Shown: positions 17,700-26,369 of the stretch, one piece after another
Numbering within the stretch: position 1 is the first letter of the stretch
Layout of the letters: every line of letters starts with the position of its first letter
DNA from: Nonomuraea solani
GTDB taxonomy: Bacteria; Actinomycetota; Actinomycetes; Streptosporangiales; Streptosporangiaceae
DNA: 64,000 nt
Direction: 5' to 3'
Assembly (NCBI RefSeq): GCF_900108335.1
Contig: NZ_FNVT01000020.1
Location: 124,001-188,000, forward strand
The notes under the pieces: generated by a model
Told to the model about the DNA's origin: nothing
The model's database searches: none
Seen by the model: only the letters and a program-made list of their open reading frames with translations
Program-made: the position numbers and the translations under genes

Positions 17700-17998
17700 T
17701 CCACCACCTCGCCCTCGCCCGAGACTGGGCCGACGCCCAGAAGGCGGGGGAGTACCGCATCTCCACCCTCGGCCGCACCCTCGACGAAGAGGGCTTCATC
17801 CACTGCAGCCGCGACCTCGACCAACTCCACACCGTCCACACCACCTACTACGGCCACCTCACCGAGACCGACCCCCTGCTCATCCTCGACATCGACCCCA
17901 CCGGCCTCGACATCCGCCTCGAAAACGGCTACCCCCACCTGTACGGGCCCCTCCCCATCACCGCCGTCACCACCACCCGCCCCTACCCGGGCACATAA
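17696..17998 (+). CDS. DUF952 family protein
   Basis: A 100-residue protein with the DUF952 signature: MIHHLALARDW at the start, then EEGFIHCSRDLDQL and the ending GYPHLYGPLPITAV. The family is widespread, and its fold is thought to resemble ADP-ribosyl-type binding proteins, but the function is not known. The ATG overlaps the previous stop (ATGA), making it the last gene of the SMR-TetR-GNAT-DUF952 run. It faces the SDR gene. Confidence 0.88.
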   Translation: MIHHLALARDWADAQKAGEYRISTLGRTLDEEGFIHCSRDLDQLHTVHTTYYGHLTETDPLLILDIDPTGLDIRLENGYPHLYGPLPITAVTTTRPYPGT

Positions 17999-18054
17999 CC
18001 GGCCACAAGAGGCACACAGCAACAGACGACGGCATGGCACCCACACCGCCCCGA

Positions 18055-18804
18055 TCAAGCGAGATAGCCGCCATCAATGTCCAGGACCGCACCCGTGATA
18101 AAGGACGCGCCAGGACCGGCGAGAAACGCGATGCCCGCAGCGACCTCCTCGGGACGACCGAAACGCCCCATCGCGTTCAGACCACGCTGCATGTCGGAAT
18201 ACGGGCCATCAGCCGGATTCGTGTCAGTCTCGATGGAACCCGGCTGCACCACATTGACCGTGATCCCACGCGGCGCCAGATCACGAGCAGCCGCCTTACA
18301 GTAAGCCGTGATCGCGGCCTTGGCAGCGGCATAATCCGCAACCCCCGGATACCCGGCACGGCTCGCCACGACCGAGCCGACCGTCACAATCCGGCCGCCC
18401 TGCCCCAGCACCGCGGCGGCGGCCCGAATCGTGGCCAGCACCCCACCGGCATTGATGACGAACTGCCGGTCAAGAGCCTCATAATCGGTGGCCGGATCAT
18501 CGATCAAACCCATCGCGGGAGCCGCCGCGTTGTTCACCAGAATGTCGAGCCGCCCGAAATCAGACACCACATCACCGACCAGCCCGGCCACCTGCGCAGG
18601 ATGCTCCTGATCGGCCCGATAGGCATCAGCGCGCACCCCCACCGCCCGCAACTCCTCGGTGACCTTACGGGCACAATCGACCGCGCTCGCATAACTGATC
18701 GCGACATCCGCGCCGGCATCGGCCAGGGCTCGGGCAGTGGCCGCGCCAATACCGCGCGATCCACCGGTGACCAGCGCGACCTTACCGGTCAGGGGTCCGG
18801 ACAT
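18055..18804 (-). CDS. SDR family oxidoreductase
   Basis: A classical short-chain dehydrogenase of 249 residues: TGGSRGIG cofactor motif near residue 14, NNAAAP after beta-4, catalytic Ser in VGSVVAS, and Tyr/Lys in YAAAK. The C-terminus IDGGYLA is typical. Gly-rich and Arg residues after beta-1 suggest NADPH. The substrate is unknown (3-oxoacyl or sugar alcohols are common). It appears monocistronic and is divergent from the SnoaL-like gene, with a 340-base gap. Confidence 0.9.
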   Translation of the reverse strand: MSGPLTGKVALVTGGSRGIGAATARALADAGADVAISYASAVDCARKVTEELRAVGVRADAYRADQEHPAQVAGLVGDVVSDFGRLDILVNNAAAPAMGLIDDPATDYEALDRQFVINAGGVLATIRAAAAVLGQGGRIVTVGSVVASRAGYPGVADYAAAKAAITAYCKAAARDLAPRGITVNVVQPGSIETDTNPADGPYSDMQRGLNAMGRFGRPEEVAAGIAFLAGPGASFITGAVLDIDGGYLA

Positions 18805-19144
18805 GAAATGCTCCGTGGGTAGGGGAGAAGGCGGGCAGCGTTCCCGATGAAGATCAGTAAAGGACGCACCCGTCCACCGGAAAACCCCCTACCCACCCCT
18901 CAAAACCGCCCCGCTACACCGAACGCGGAACCCGATCACCCAGCCCCGCCAGACACACCTCAAAATGCGGCCCCGACGTCACCAGCCCCCGCAGCCCCGC
19001 TCAGCCATCGACGCTGGCGACCTCGGCTACGACCCTCGATATCGGGCCTCCAGCCAGAAACGCGCATGTCCTCAAGCAGCACGCAAGTCATCCAACCCCG
19101 CGCACCGGCCACACAGCAGCCGGCAGGGGAGAGGACCCACCACA
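18805..19144. other. Divergent promoter region, no gene seen
   Basis: This 340-base stretch separates the SDR gene (minus) from the SnoaL-like gene (plus) and must hold both promoters. I see no convincing coding sequence, repeat or RNA in it. AGGGGAGAGGA near 19130 is the likely ribosome site of the plus-strand gene. Confidence 0.6.
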
Positions 19145-19528
19145 ATGACCACCATGGACACCCGCAAAGCCGCCCAACACTTCGCCCACACCTGGCAACA
19201 CGGCTGGACCCACCACGACGTCGCCGCCATCACCGCCCTCTACCGCGACGACGCCGTCCACACCAGCATGCCCTTCCGCCCCCCACACCACGGAAAACAA
19301 GCCATCGCCGACTACATCACCTGGTCGTTCACCGACGAAACCGACCCCCACGTCACCTTCGCCACCCCCATCGTCGACGGCGACCAGGCAGCCATCGAAT
19401 TCCGGGTACACGCCCACGACAACGGCCGCCCCATCACCCTCGCAGGCTGCGTCTTCGCACAATTCGACAACGACGGACTCGCCGTACGGACCCGCGACTA
19501 CTGGCACACCACCGACGGCCACACCTGA
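19145..19528 (+). CDS. SnoaL/NTF2-like protein
   Basis: A 127-residue protein of the NTF2-like cone fold. It begins with a helix (AAQHFAHTWQHGWTHHD), followed by ALYRDDAVHTSMPF and a beta-sheet ending AVRTRDYWHT, as in SnoaL-like domain proteins. Members include polyketide cyclases, isomerases and binding proteins, so the function is open. The ATG at 19145 has GGGGAGAGG upstream. It is convergent with the small cysteine-motif gene at 19572. Confidence 0.8.
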   Translation: MTTMDTRKAAQHFAHTWQHGWTHHDVAAITALYRDDAVHTSMPFRPPHHGKQAIADYITWSFTDETDPHVTFATPIVDGDQAAIEFRVHAHDNGRPITLAGCVFAQFDNDGLAVRTRDYWHTTDGHT

Positions 19529-19571
19529 CCACCCCACAGAACCGGCCCGCACAGAACCGGCACCCCAGCGA

Positions 19572-19847
19572 TCAGCGCACCACCCGCAACGGCGCACGCC
19601 CCGCACCCACCGCCGCAACCGGCGGAACAACCGAGGCCGGCGCGGGAACAGGGGAGGGGCCCGGCTGCGGACGCGCCATCTGCTGCGTCTGAGCCTGCTG
19701 CTCCATCTCGGCACGCCGCTCGGCGCACCCACCCGCACAGTAACCGTTCGTCACGATCAACCGCCCACGCAGCGTCGTGTACGACTCCTTACCGGACGCG
19801 GGCAGAACCCCCTGACACACCTCACATAAAACCGACTGGCTCCCCAC
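19572..19847 (-). CDS. Small protein with CxxC and CxxxC motifs, unknown function
   Basis: A 91-residue protein. CEVC near the N-terminus and CAGGC about 30 residues later could hold a zinc ion. The second half is Pro/Gln/Ala-rich and looks disordered. I do not recognise the family beyond a putative zinc-ribbon-like fold. GTG 19847 was chosen because AGAGGAG lies just upstream and the Cys motifs follow directly. Confidence 0.6.
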   Translation of the reverse strand: MGSQSVLCEVCQGVLPASGKESYTTLRGRLIVTNGYCAGGCAERRAEMEQQAQTQQMARPQPGPSPVPAPASVVPPVAAVGAGRAPLRVVR

Positions 19848-20184
19848 GTGCTGCTCCTCTCGCGGCGCGAATAGCAGGAGCTCCACCCTAAAACCAGATC
19901 TCCCGCCAAGGACAGCGAATCAACAGAGCGTCAAACCCCCGGTCAACGCCCGCCAGGAGCGCGCCACGCCCGCAAGAGAGCCACGAAACCCCCGCCCACC
20001 ACCGCAGGAGCACCCGGCAGGCGCCCGAGCAGCCTACTGCGGCGCCGCTAAAAAATCTTCACTTCGAACCCATCGATCCCACCCGTACAGGGGAGCCCGA
20101 TCACATCTACTTGACATAATGTTCATTATCAAGCAACCAACACCAAGCCCGCATAAACCCCGCACACCCGGGAAGACGCCCACC
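19848..20184. other. Intergenic region with an AT-rich dyad
   Basis: Promoter region between the minus-strand Cys-motif gene and the plus-strand membrane protein gene. It holds ATAATG-TT-CATTAT (20116-20129), a 6-base perfect dyad with partly matching TTGA/TCAA flanks, within the only AT-rich patch of the area. This could be an operator or a promoter. I see nothing else. Confidence 0.45.
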
Positions 20185-20439
20185 ATGCGCCCCCTGGAGA
20201 TCGGGACCCCAAGCCTCATCGCGCTCACGGCCGTCATCACCGCGGCCGCCATCTGGCTGATCATCTTCGCCGTCAGGGCCACCAAGAGCCCACGCAACCG
20301 GCCCGGCATCCGCGTCGATCTTGTGGACCAGGCCCGCGAGCTCAAGGCGCTCGGCCAGATTCAGGAAGCCGTCTTCCTCGTACGCGGCGAGACCGGCATG
20401 AGCCAGCGCTCGGCCGCCCGCTTCGTCAACCGCCTGTGA
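20185..20439 (+). CDS. Membrane-anchored protein with a bL12-CTD-like domain
   Basis: An 84-residue protein. One transmembrane helix (SLIALTAVITAAAIWLIIFA) is followed by a basic linker and a short domain QARELKALGQIQEAVFLVRG-ETG. This resembles the helix-turn-helix core of the ribosomal L7/L12 C-terminal domain (reLlaqGkkieAIKlvReeTG). Similar small bL12-like proteins occur in streptomycetes; no function is known to me. The ATG at 20185 has GGGAAGA upstream; an in-frame ATG at 20119 lacks an RBS. A strong hairpin follows. Confidence 0.7.
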   Translation: MRPLEIGTPSLIALTAVITAAAIWLIIFAVRATKSPRNRPGIRVDLVDQARELKALGQIQEAVFLVRGETGMSQRSAARFVNRL

Positions 20440-20477
20440 CCGCTCTTCCCCTGCCGACCCAGGAAACCGACATTCAA

Positions 20478-20517
20478 TCCCATACCAAACAGAATGGGGC
20501 TTCTGTTTGGTATGGGA
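20478..20517 (+). terminator. Strong 17-bp hairpin
   Basis: A perfect 17-base inverted repeat (20478-20494 and 20501-20517, arm TCCCATACCAAACAGAA) with a six-base loop, 39 bases past the stop of the bL12-like gene. It is probably a terminator lacking a U-tract. It is markedly AT-richer than its surroundings. Confidence 0.6.
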
Positions 20518-20956
20518 ATCTTCAGCGCAGAGAAGATCATCAGCGGTGCTCACCATGACGCCTGGCGGCACTCCGCGCATCGACGCCGGCCGCGGGTGCG
20601 TACGGCCAGGGCGTGCGTACGCGGTGGGTGTCGTCGGCGACGGCTACAGGGAACGGCCTGTCGGCGCGGCATATGACGACATCCCCGCCGGCCACTCCCC
20701 CGGGACGGCTCAGCCGAAAGTGATCACCAAGCGGCCGTCCGCGGCGAAGGACACAGCGCAGGGTGGCGATGGCGGCTTTCAGGCGTCGGTAAGCGCTTTC
20801 CGGACGGGTGGGCGAAGCTGAACACGCACCTGTTGGCCGGAAATGCTTCGCTGCGACGGACGCGGGCAGGGCGGCGCGTGGTGTGAGGTCATGGCCGTGG
20901 GCGGGGGTTCGGCGCGGCCGTGAAGGGTTCACCCGGTGCGGCCGCGCCGGCGGGGG
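20518..20956. other. Intergenic region without recognisable gene
   Basis: About 440 bases. Open frames exist on both strands but have no family signature, and codon usage does not single one out. A GCGTACG dyad with partner CGTACGC lies near 20600-20625. Together with the two gene remnants that follow, this looks like decayed DNA. Confidence 0.5.
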
Positions 20957-21247
20957 TCATCGCAGGATGGTGGTGGCCTTGTTGCCCGCGTAGTCCTCCG
21001 GGACGGCGATGACGGGGCCGGTGGCGGACATGGTGACCGTTTCGGCGGCGCGGGTGGTGCGGCCGCGGATGATGTGCGGCTTGGCGCCTGAGCCGTAGGT
21101 GGTGGCGAAGGTCTTGGGCTGGCCGTTGTCGAGGATGGTCAGGGTGTGCCAGTCGGGCAGGGTGGGCCGGGAGAAGGTGAAGGTGGTGCCGTTGATCTTC
21201 ACTGCGGTGGCCGGGTAGGGGGTGATCTCGGTGTCGGCGAACGTGCC
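20957..21247 (-). pseudogene. C-terminal remnant of an unidentified secreted-type protein
   Basis: The minus-strand frame ending at 20957 reads TEITPYPATAVKINGTTFTF and later AVPEDYAGNKATTILR, a beta-rich, Thr-rich sequence that looks like the end of a larger extracellular protein. Upstream of about 21247 the frame continues as the antisense of another gene remnant, so the N-terminal part is missing. I cannot name the family. Confidence 0.45.
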
Positions 21248-21514
21248 TTCGCCGTGGATGCCGCGTCCTGGCTGGAGGCGACCGAAGGGTGGGGCCGGGC
21301 GATGGTGAGCGTCCTGGACGCGCTGCATGCCTGGCAGGCCGGTGGCCGTGCCAGGGCGGCCACGTTGCTCGCCGCCTCGCGTGAGCTGCAGGGCCGGTCG
21401 CGCGCCGTGCGGGCCGACCCGCCGCGCAACCGGTGGGGCGCCGCGCCGGTCCGGGTGGGCGACGGGGTGGTGGACGTGTTCCTGGCCGAGGCCGCCGCCC
21501 GGGTCGAATCGTAG
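21236..21514 (+). pseudogene. C-terminal remnant resembling a GH84/beta-N-acetylglucosaminidase-domain protein
   Basis: The plus frame reads ASWLEATEGWGRAMVSVLDA, then SRAVRADPPRN and VGDGVVDVFLAEA before the stop. This resembles the helical region and ending after the catalytic domain of actinobacterial beta-N-acetylglucosaminidase (GH84-type) proteins. Everything upstream is lost at about 21236, where an unrelated minus-strand remnant begins, so this is a deletion product. Confidence 0.45.
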
Positions 21515-21777
21515 GGGTTTTCGGGCCGGGGCGGGTGGTAGTGGAGCGACTACCCAACGGGATTTTTTCGGGCAAAGCGGGTCAATTGGGGCTGGTCAGG
21601 GCGGGTTTTTGCGGGGAATCGTCACCAGCAGTGGATGTTTCGTGTCAGCATCGAAGGTATGTATGGGTCATATGGGACTGCCGTAAATGCCCGGGAGCGG
21701 TGGGTCGACCCGCTCCCTAGGCCTGTGTAGGTCCCTGCCCCGGTGCCGTGCTCCCCCGCCTGGAAAGAAGTCCCGCG

Positions 21778-23481
21778 TTGCGTATCTTGCTGCTCTGCTC
21801 CTCCTTCAACGGCCTGACCCAGCGTGCCTGGCTGGAGTTGCGCCGCGCCGGCCACGACGTGAGCGTCGAGCTGGCCGTCTCGGAGACGGCGATGGTGGAG
21901 GCGGCCGAGCTGGCCAAACCGGACCTGGTCATCTGCCCGTTCCTGAAGGAGCGGGTGCCGGCCGGGTTGTGGCGGGCGCACCGCACGGTGATCATCCACC
22001 CGGGCCCGCCCGGCGACCGCGGCCCGTCGTCGCTGGACTGGGCGATCACCGACGCCGAACAGGAATGGGGCGTGACGGCGCTGCAGGCGGTCGAGGAGAT
22101 GGACGCCGGCCCGATCTGGGGCTACCGCACCTTCCCGATGCCGGCCGAGGCGCCGCGCAAGTCGGCCCTCTACAACGGGCCCGTCGCCGACGCGGCCGTG
22201 GAACTGGTGGCCGAGGTCGCCGCCAAGGCGGGCGACGCCTCGTTCACGCCCACCCCGCTGGACTACCGCCTGCCCGAGGTGCGCGGGCGGCTGCGGCGGG
22301 CGATGCGGCACGCCGACCGCGAGTTCTCCTGGGAGGAGCCGACCGAGGACATCCTGCGCCGGGTCCGCGCCGCCGACGGCTCCCCCGGCGGCCGCACCCG
22401 GCTGTTCGACCTGCCGGTACGCGTGTTCGACGTCTACCGCGGCCCCGAGGTGAGCGGCCCCGCCGGCCAGGTCGCCGCCCGGCGCGAGGGCGCCGTCCTC
22501 GTGCACACCGGCGACGGCACCGTCTGGGTCGGCCACCTGCGCCTCGAACAGGACGGCGCCGTCAAACTCCCCGCCGCCATGGCCCTCGGCGACCTCGTGG
22601 CCACCGCGCCCGAACGGTCCGGCTACAGCGAGATCACCTACGACCGCAGCGAAGGCGTCGGCGTGGTCAGCTTCGACTTCTACAACGGCGCCATGTCCAC
22701 CGACCAGTGCCGCCGCCTGGCCTCCGCCCTGCGCTACGCCGCCGCCCAGGACACCCGCGTCCTGGTCGTACGCGGCGGCGAGACCTTCTCCAACGGCATC
22801 CACCTCAACGTCATCGAGGCTGCCCGCCACCCCGAGTTGGAGGCGTGGATGAACATCAACGCCATCAACGCGGTCTGCCGCGAGATCGTCGGATGCACCG
22901 CCCAGCTCGTCGTGACCTCCCTGGGCGGCAACGCCGGCGCGGGCGGCGTCATGATGGGGCTCGGCGCCGACCGCGTCATCATCCGCGACGGCGTGGTCCT
23001 CAACCCGCACTACCGCACGATGGGCCTGTTCGGCAGCGAATACTGGACGTACGTGTTGCCGCGCCGCGTCGGCGCCGAGCGCGCCCGCCGCCTGACCCAG
23101 GACGCGCTGCCGATCAGCGCCGCCGAGGCGGCCGAAATGGGGCTGGCCGACAAGGTGCTGGCCGGCTCCCGGCTCGACTTCGAACGGCGCGTCCTGGAGT
23201 ACGCCGAGCGGCTGGCCGCCGATCCCGGCTACGATCGGCTTCTGACGGGCCGCCGGCAGGTGCGGGAGGTCGACGAGCGGCGCAAGCCGCTGGACGCCTA
23301 CCGGGCCGAGGAGCTCGCCGAGATGAGCCGTGACATGTTCGACGACCGCAGCGCCTTCCGCCAGGCGCGTAAGGCGTTCGTGCACAAGGCCAAGGCGGTG
23401 GCGACGCCCGACCACCTGGCCCGTCATCGTGAACTGACCGGCGCGTCGGCACCCTCGGGCGCAGGCGCATCTCATATGTGA
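21778..23481 (+). CDS. hypX: HypX/HoxX-like protein (formyltransferase + enoyl-CoA hydratase-like)
   Basis: A 567-residue two-domain protein. The N-terminal domain (1-240) starts MRILLLCSSFNGLTQRAWLE and has the formyl-THF-transferase-like segment IIHPGPPGDRGPSSLDWAI. The C-terminal domain (290-567) is crotonase-like, with SLGGNAGAGGVMMGLGADR. This is the HypX/HoxX architecture. In aerobic hydrogenase bacteria HypX turns formyl-THF into the CO ligand of the [NiFe] active site. TTG 21778 follows GGAAAGAAG by seven bases and matches the family start. No hydrogenase or hyp gene is in the window. It is followed 17 bases later by the HTH-MurA-like gene, so probably co-transcribed. Confidence 0.88.
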   Translation: MRILLLCSSFNGLTQRAWLELRRAGHDVSVELAVSETAMVEAAELAKPDLVICPFLKERVPAGLWRAHRTVIIHPGPPGDRGPSSLDWAITDAEQEWGVTALQAVEEMDAGPIWGYRTFPMPAEAPRKSALYNGPVADAAVELVAEVAAKAGDASFTPTPLDYRLPEVRGRLRRAMRHADREFSWEEPTEDILRRVRAADGSPGGRTRLFDLPVRVFDVYRGPEVSGPAGQVAARREGAVLVHTGDGTVWVGHLRLEQDGAVKLPAAMALGDLVATAPERSGYSEITYDRSEGVGVVSFDFYNGAMSTDQCRRLASALRYAAAQDTRVLVVRGGETFSNGIHLNVIEAARHPELEAWMNINAINAVCREIVGCTAQLVVTSLGGNAGAGGVMMGLGADRVIIRDGVVLNPHYRTMGLFGSEYWTYVLPRRVGAERARRLTQDALPISAAEAAEMGLADKVLAGSRLDFERRVLEYAERLAADPGYDRLLTGRRQVREVDERRKPLDAYRAEELAEMSRDMFDDRSAFRQARKAFVHKAKAVATPDHLARHRELTGASAPSGAGASHM

Positions 23482-23497
23482 GATAAGGTTGCCTGTT

Positions 23498-25027
23498 GTG
23501 GCAGATGATTATCTAGTGCGGATCGGCCGGCTGATCCGGGACGCGCGTCAGCATCGCGGTTGGACACAGCTGCAGCTGGCGGACGCCCTGGCGACGAGTC
23601 AGAGCGCCGTCAACCGGATCGAGCGCGGCAACCAGAACATCAGTCTTGAGATGATCGCCCGGATCGGCGAGGCGCTCGACAGCGAGATCGTCTCGCTCGG
23701 CTACGCCGGGCCGATGCATCTGCGGGTGGTGGGCGGGCGCCGCCTGTCGGGCAGCATCGACGTCAAGACGTCGAAGAACGCGTGCGTGGCGCTGCTGTGC
23801 GCGTCGCTGCTCAACTCCGGGCGCACGATCTTGCGCAAGGTGGCGCGGATCGAGGAGGTCTACCGGATCCTGGAGGTCCTGGCCTCCATCGGGGTCCGGG
23901 CGCGCTGGATCAACGAGGGCAGCGATCTGGAGATCATCCCGCCGGCCCGGCTGGAGCTGGAGGCGATGGACACCGAGGCGGCCCGCCGTACCAGGAGCGT
24001 GATCATGTTCCTGGGGCCGCTCATGCACCGCACCGAGCAGTTCCAGATCCCGTACGCGGGCGGCTGCGACCTCGGCACCCGCACCGTGCAGCCGCACATG
24101 TCGGCGCTGAAGCACTTCGGCCTCGACATCACCGCGACCGGCGGCTTCTACCACGCCCGCGTGGACCGCGAGGTGTCGCCGTCACGGCCGATCGTGCTCA
24201 CCGAGCGCGGCGACACCGTGACCGAGAACGCGCTGCTGGCCGCGGCCCGCCACGACGGCGTCACCGTGATCCGCAACGCCTCCTCCAACTACATGGTCCA
24301 GGACCTGTGCTTCTTCCTCGAAGAGCTCGGCGTTCGGGTCGAGGGCGTCGGCACGACGACGCTGACGGTGCACGGCCTGCCGACGATCGAACGCGACGTC
24401 GACTACTCCCCCTCCGAAGACCCGGTCGAGGCCATGAGCCTGCTGGCCGCCGCCGTGGTCACCTCCTCCGAGCTGACCATCTGCCGCGTCCCGGTGGAGT
24501 TCCTGGAGATCGAGCTCGCCGTCCTGGAGGAGATGGGCCTCGACCACGACCGCGGCAGGGAATACCCGGCCGCCAACGGCCGCACCCGGCTGGTCGACCT
24601 CACCGTCCGCCCGTCCAAGCTCGTCTCCCCCATCGACAAGATCCACCCGATGCCGTTCCCCGGCCTCAACATCGACAACGTGCCCTTCTTCGCCGCGATC
24701 GCCGCCTCGGCGCAGGGCTCGACGCTGATCCACGACTGGGTCTACGACAACCGCGCCATCTACCTGACCGAGCTCACCCGCCTGGGCGCCTCGGTCAAGC
24801 TCCTGGACCCGCACCGGGTGCTGGTGGAGGGGCAGACGCGCTGGCGCAGCGCCGAGATGATGTGCCCGCCCGCCCTGCGGCCGGCCGTCGTGGTGCTGCT
24901 GGCCATGATGGCCGCCGAGGGCACCTCCGTGCTGCGCAACGTGTACGTGATCAACCGCGGCTACGAAGACCTGGCCGAGCGCCTGAACGCCTTGGGGGCG
25001 CGCATCGAGACGTTCCGCGACATCTGA
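23498..25027 (+). CDS. XRE-HTH fused to a MurA-like enolpyruvyl transferase
   Basis: A 509-residue fusion. Residues 5-68 are an XRE helix-turn-helix (WTQLQLADALATSQSAVNRI). From 72 on it is an EPT-fold protein like UDP-GlcNAc 1-carboxyvinyltransferase. MurA-type active-site residues look conserved: Lys93 in TSKNA, Cys190 in AGGCDLGTR with Arg195, an Asp in PGLNIDN, and Arg in ALRPAVVVL. It may therefore be catalytically competent yet DNA-binding. GTG 23498 is preferred (AGATAAGG nine bases upstream); TTG 23489 is possible. It is not the housekeeping MurA, given the fusion and location. Confidence 0.85.
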   Translation: MADDYLVRIGRLIRDARQHRGWTQLQLADALATSQSAVNRIERGNQNISLEMIARIGEALDSEIVSLGYAGPMHLRVVGGRRLSGSIDVKTSKNACVALLCASLLNSGRTILRKVARIEEVYRILEVLASIGVRARWINEGSDLEIIPPARLELEAMDTEAARRTRSVIMFLGPLMHRTEQFQIPYAGGCDLGTRTVQPHMSALKHFGLDITATGGFYHARVDREVSPSRPIVLTERGDTVTENALLAAARHDGVTVIRNASSNYMVQDLCFFLEELGVRVEGVGTTTLTVHGLPTIERDVDYSPSEDPVEAMSLLAAAVVTSSELTICRVPVEFLEIELAVLEEMGLDHDRGREYPAANGRTRLVDLTVRPSKLVSPIDKIHPMPFPGLNIDNVPFFAAIAASAQGSTLIHDWVYDNRAIYLTELTRLGASVKLLDPHRVLVEGQTRWRSAEMMCPPALRPAVVVLLAMMAAEGTSVLRNVYVINRGYEDLAERLNALGARIETFRDI

Positions 25028-25107
25028 CTTTCTGTCGGTGAGGGCCGCTACCGTCGTTCCTGGATCTTTGCTGGGCTGGGTGTTGGGCAAGGTGAAAGGG
25101 GGCGCCG

Positions 25108-26271
25108 GTGCGGCCTGCGGAGCTCGACCGGGTGACGGTGGCGGAGGCGGCGGACCGCTATGTGGAGCTGGTCCGGGCCAAGACGCTGACGGGGGCGTTG
25201 TCGGCCTCGACGGCCGAGGTCTACGCCCGCGACGTGGCGACGCTGGTGGAGCTGGCCGGTGAGCAGGCGGTGCTCGACGACCTGACGGGCGCCGACGTGG
25301 ACGCGATCCTGCTGGCCTTCGCCCGCAAACCGGACGGCCGCACCGCCGGCGGCCGCTCGGGCCGCTCTGGCGCGACCGGCCGCCAGGGAGCCGGAGGTTC
25401 GGCGGCGGAGGGGGCCGGCGGTGCGGGGGCTGAAAGAACCGGCCAGGCCGCAGCCGCCCGAGCGACGTCCGAGGGGCGCGGCCCATCGCCGTCCCCTTCC
25501 CACGCCCAGTCGCAGTCACCTTCGTCGCAGGCCCGGTTCCGCCGGTCGATCTCGGCGCTGTTCAAGCACGCGACGCTGGCCGGCTGGGTGCAGCTCAACC
25601 CGATGACGCAGTCGGCGGTGACGGCCAAGGAGCGCGGCGGGCTGCGGCCGGAGCGGCGGGCCCTGACACGCGAACAGGCCCAGGGCCTGATCGGGGCCGC
25701 GCAGGCCCTTCAGGAGACGCCACCGGAGCAGGGCAAACGCCGCGACCAGCGCACCGAGTTGCGCGACGCGGTGATCGTGCTGCTGCTGGCCACGATGGGG
25801 CCGCGCGTGTCGGAGCTGGTGCGGGCCAACGTCGAAGACTTCTACACCAACGACGGGGTGCGCTACTGGCGCATCTTCGGCAAGGGCGGCCGCACCCGCG
25901 ACGTCCCCCTGCCCGACGACGTGGCGCTGGTGCTGCAGGCGTACCTGGCGCGGGGCCGGCCGGAGGTGCCGGACAAGGCGCTGCTGCTGTCGTGGCGGGG
26001 GCGGCGGCTGGCCCGCGGCGACGTCCAGGCCGTCATCGACCGGGTCCAGCGGCGCGTGGACCCCGACCAGCGACGCTCGGTGACCCCGCACGGGCTGCGG
26101 CACACCACCGCGACACACCTGCTGGCCGACGCGGTGGACATGGACGCGGTACGGCGGGTGCTGGGACACGGCGACCTGTCGACGCTGGGACGCTACCGCG
26201 ATGATCTGCCGGGCGAACTGGAGGTGGCGATGCGCACCCACCCCCTCCTCCGTGACCGCCCCACCCCATAA
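25108..26271 (+). CDS. Tyrosine recombinase with a long low-complexity insert
   Basis: A 387-residue phage-integrase-family protein. The N-terminal SAM-like core-binding domain (1-70 and about 150-200) is interrupted by an insert of some 75 residues rich in Gly, Ser, Ala and Arg (about 72-148). The catalytic domain has Arg in MGPRVSELVR, HGLRHTTATHL (His-x-x-Arg-His) and the Tyr in STLGRYRDDL. It cuts and rejoins DNA through a 3'-phosphotyrosine. GTG 25108 follows AAAGGGGG. No phage or conjugation genes flank it, so it could be a chromosomal XerC/D-like enzyme or a leftover of an element. Confidence 0.87.
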   Translation: MRPAELDRVTVAEAADRYVELVRAKTLTGALSASTAEVYARDVATLVELAGEQAVLDDLTGADVDAILLAFARKPDGRTAGGRSGRSGATGRQGAGGSAAEGAGGAGAERTGQAAAARATSEGRGPSPSPSHAQSQSPSSQARFRRSISALFKHATLAGWVQLNPMTQSAVTAKERGGLRPERRALTREQAQGLIGAAQALQETPPEQGKRRDQRTELRDAVIVLLLATMGPRVSELVRANVEDFYTNDGVRYWRIFGKGGRTRDVPLPDDVALVLQAYLARGRPEVPDKALLLSWRGRRLARGDVQAVIDRVQRRVDPDQRRSVTPHGLRHTTATHLLADAVDMDAVRRVLGHGDLSTLGRYRDDLPGELEVAMRTHPLLRDRPTP

Positions 26272-26369
26272 CCGGCCCCGCGAACCTGGGGGCACCGAAA
26301 CGAGCAGCCCCGCACAGGCGCTGGAGCCTCACGCAGACGACGGTCGGGCACTGATCGTCAGCCCCTGCC

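Noticed and set aside
20540-20932. A 130-codon minus-strand frame
   Set aside because: No start signal, no domain, and Arg/Pro-rich composition typical of a non-coding frame in GC-rich DNA.
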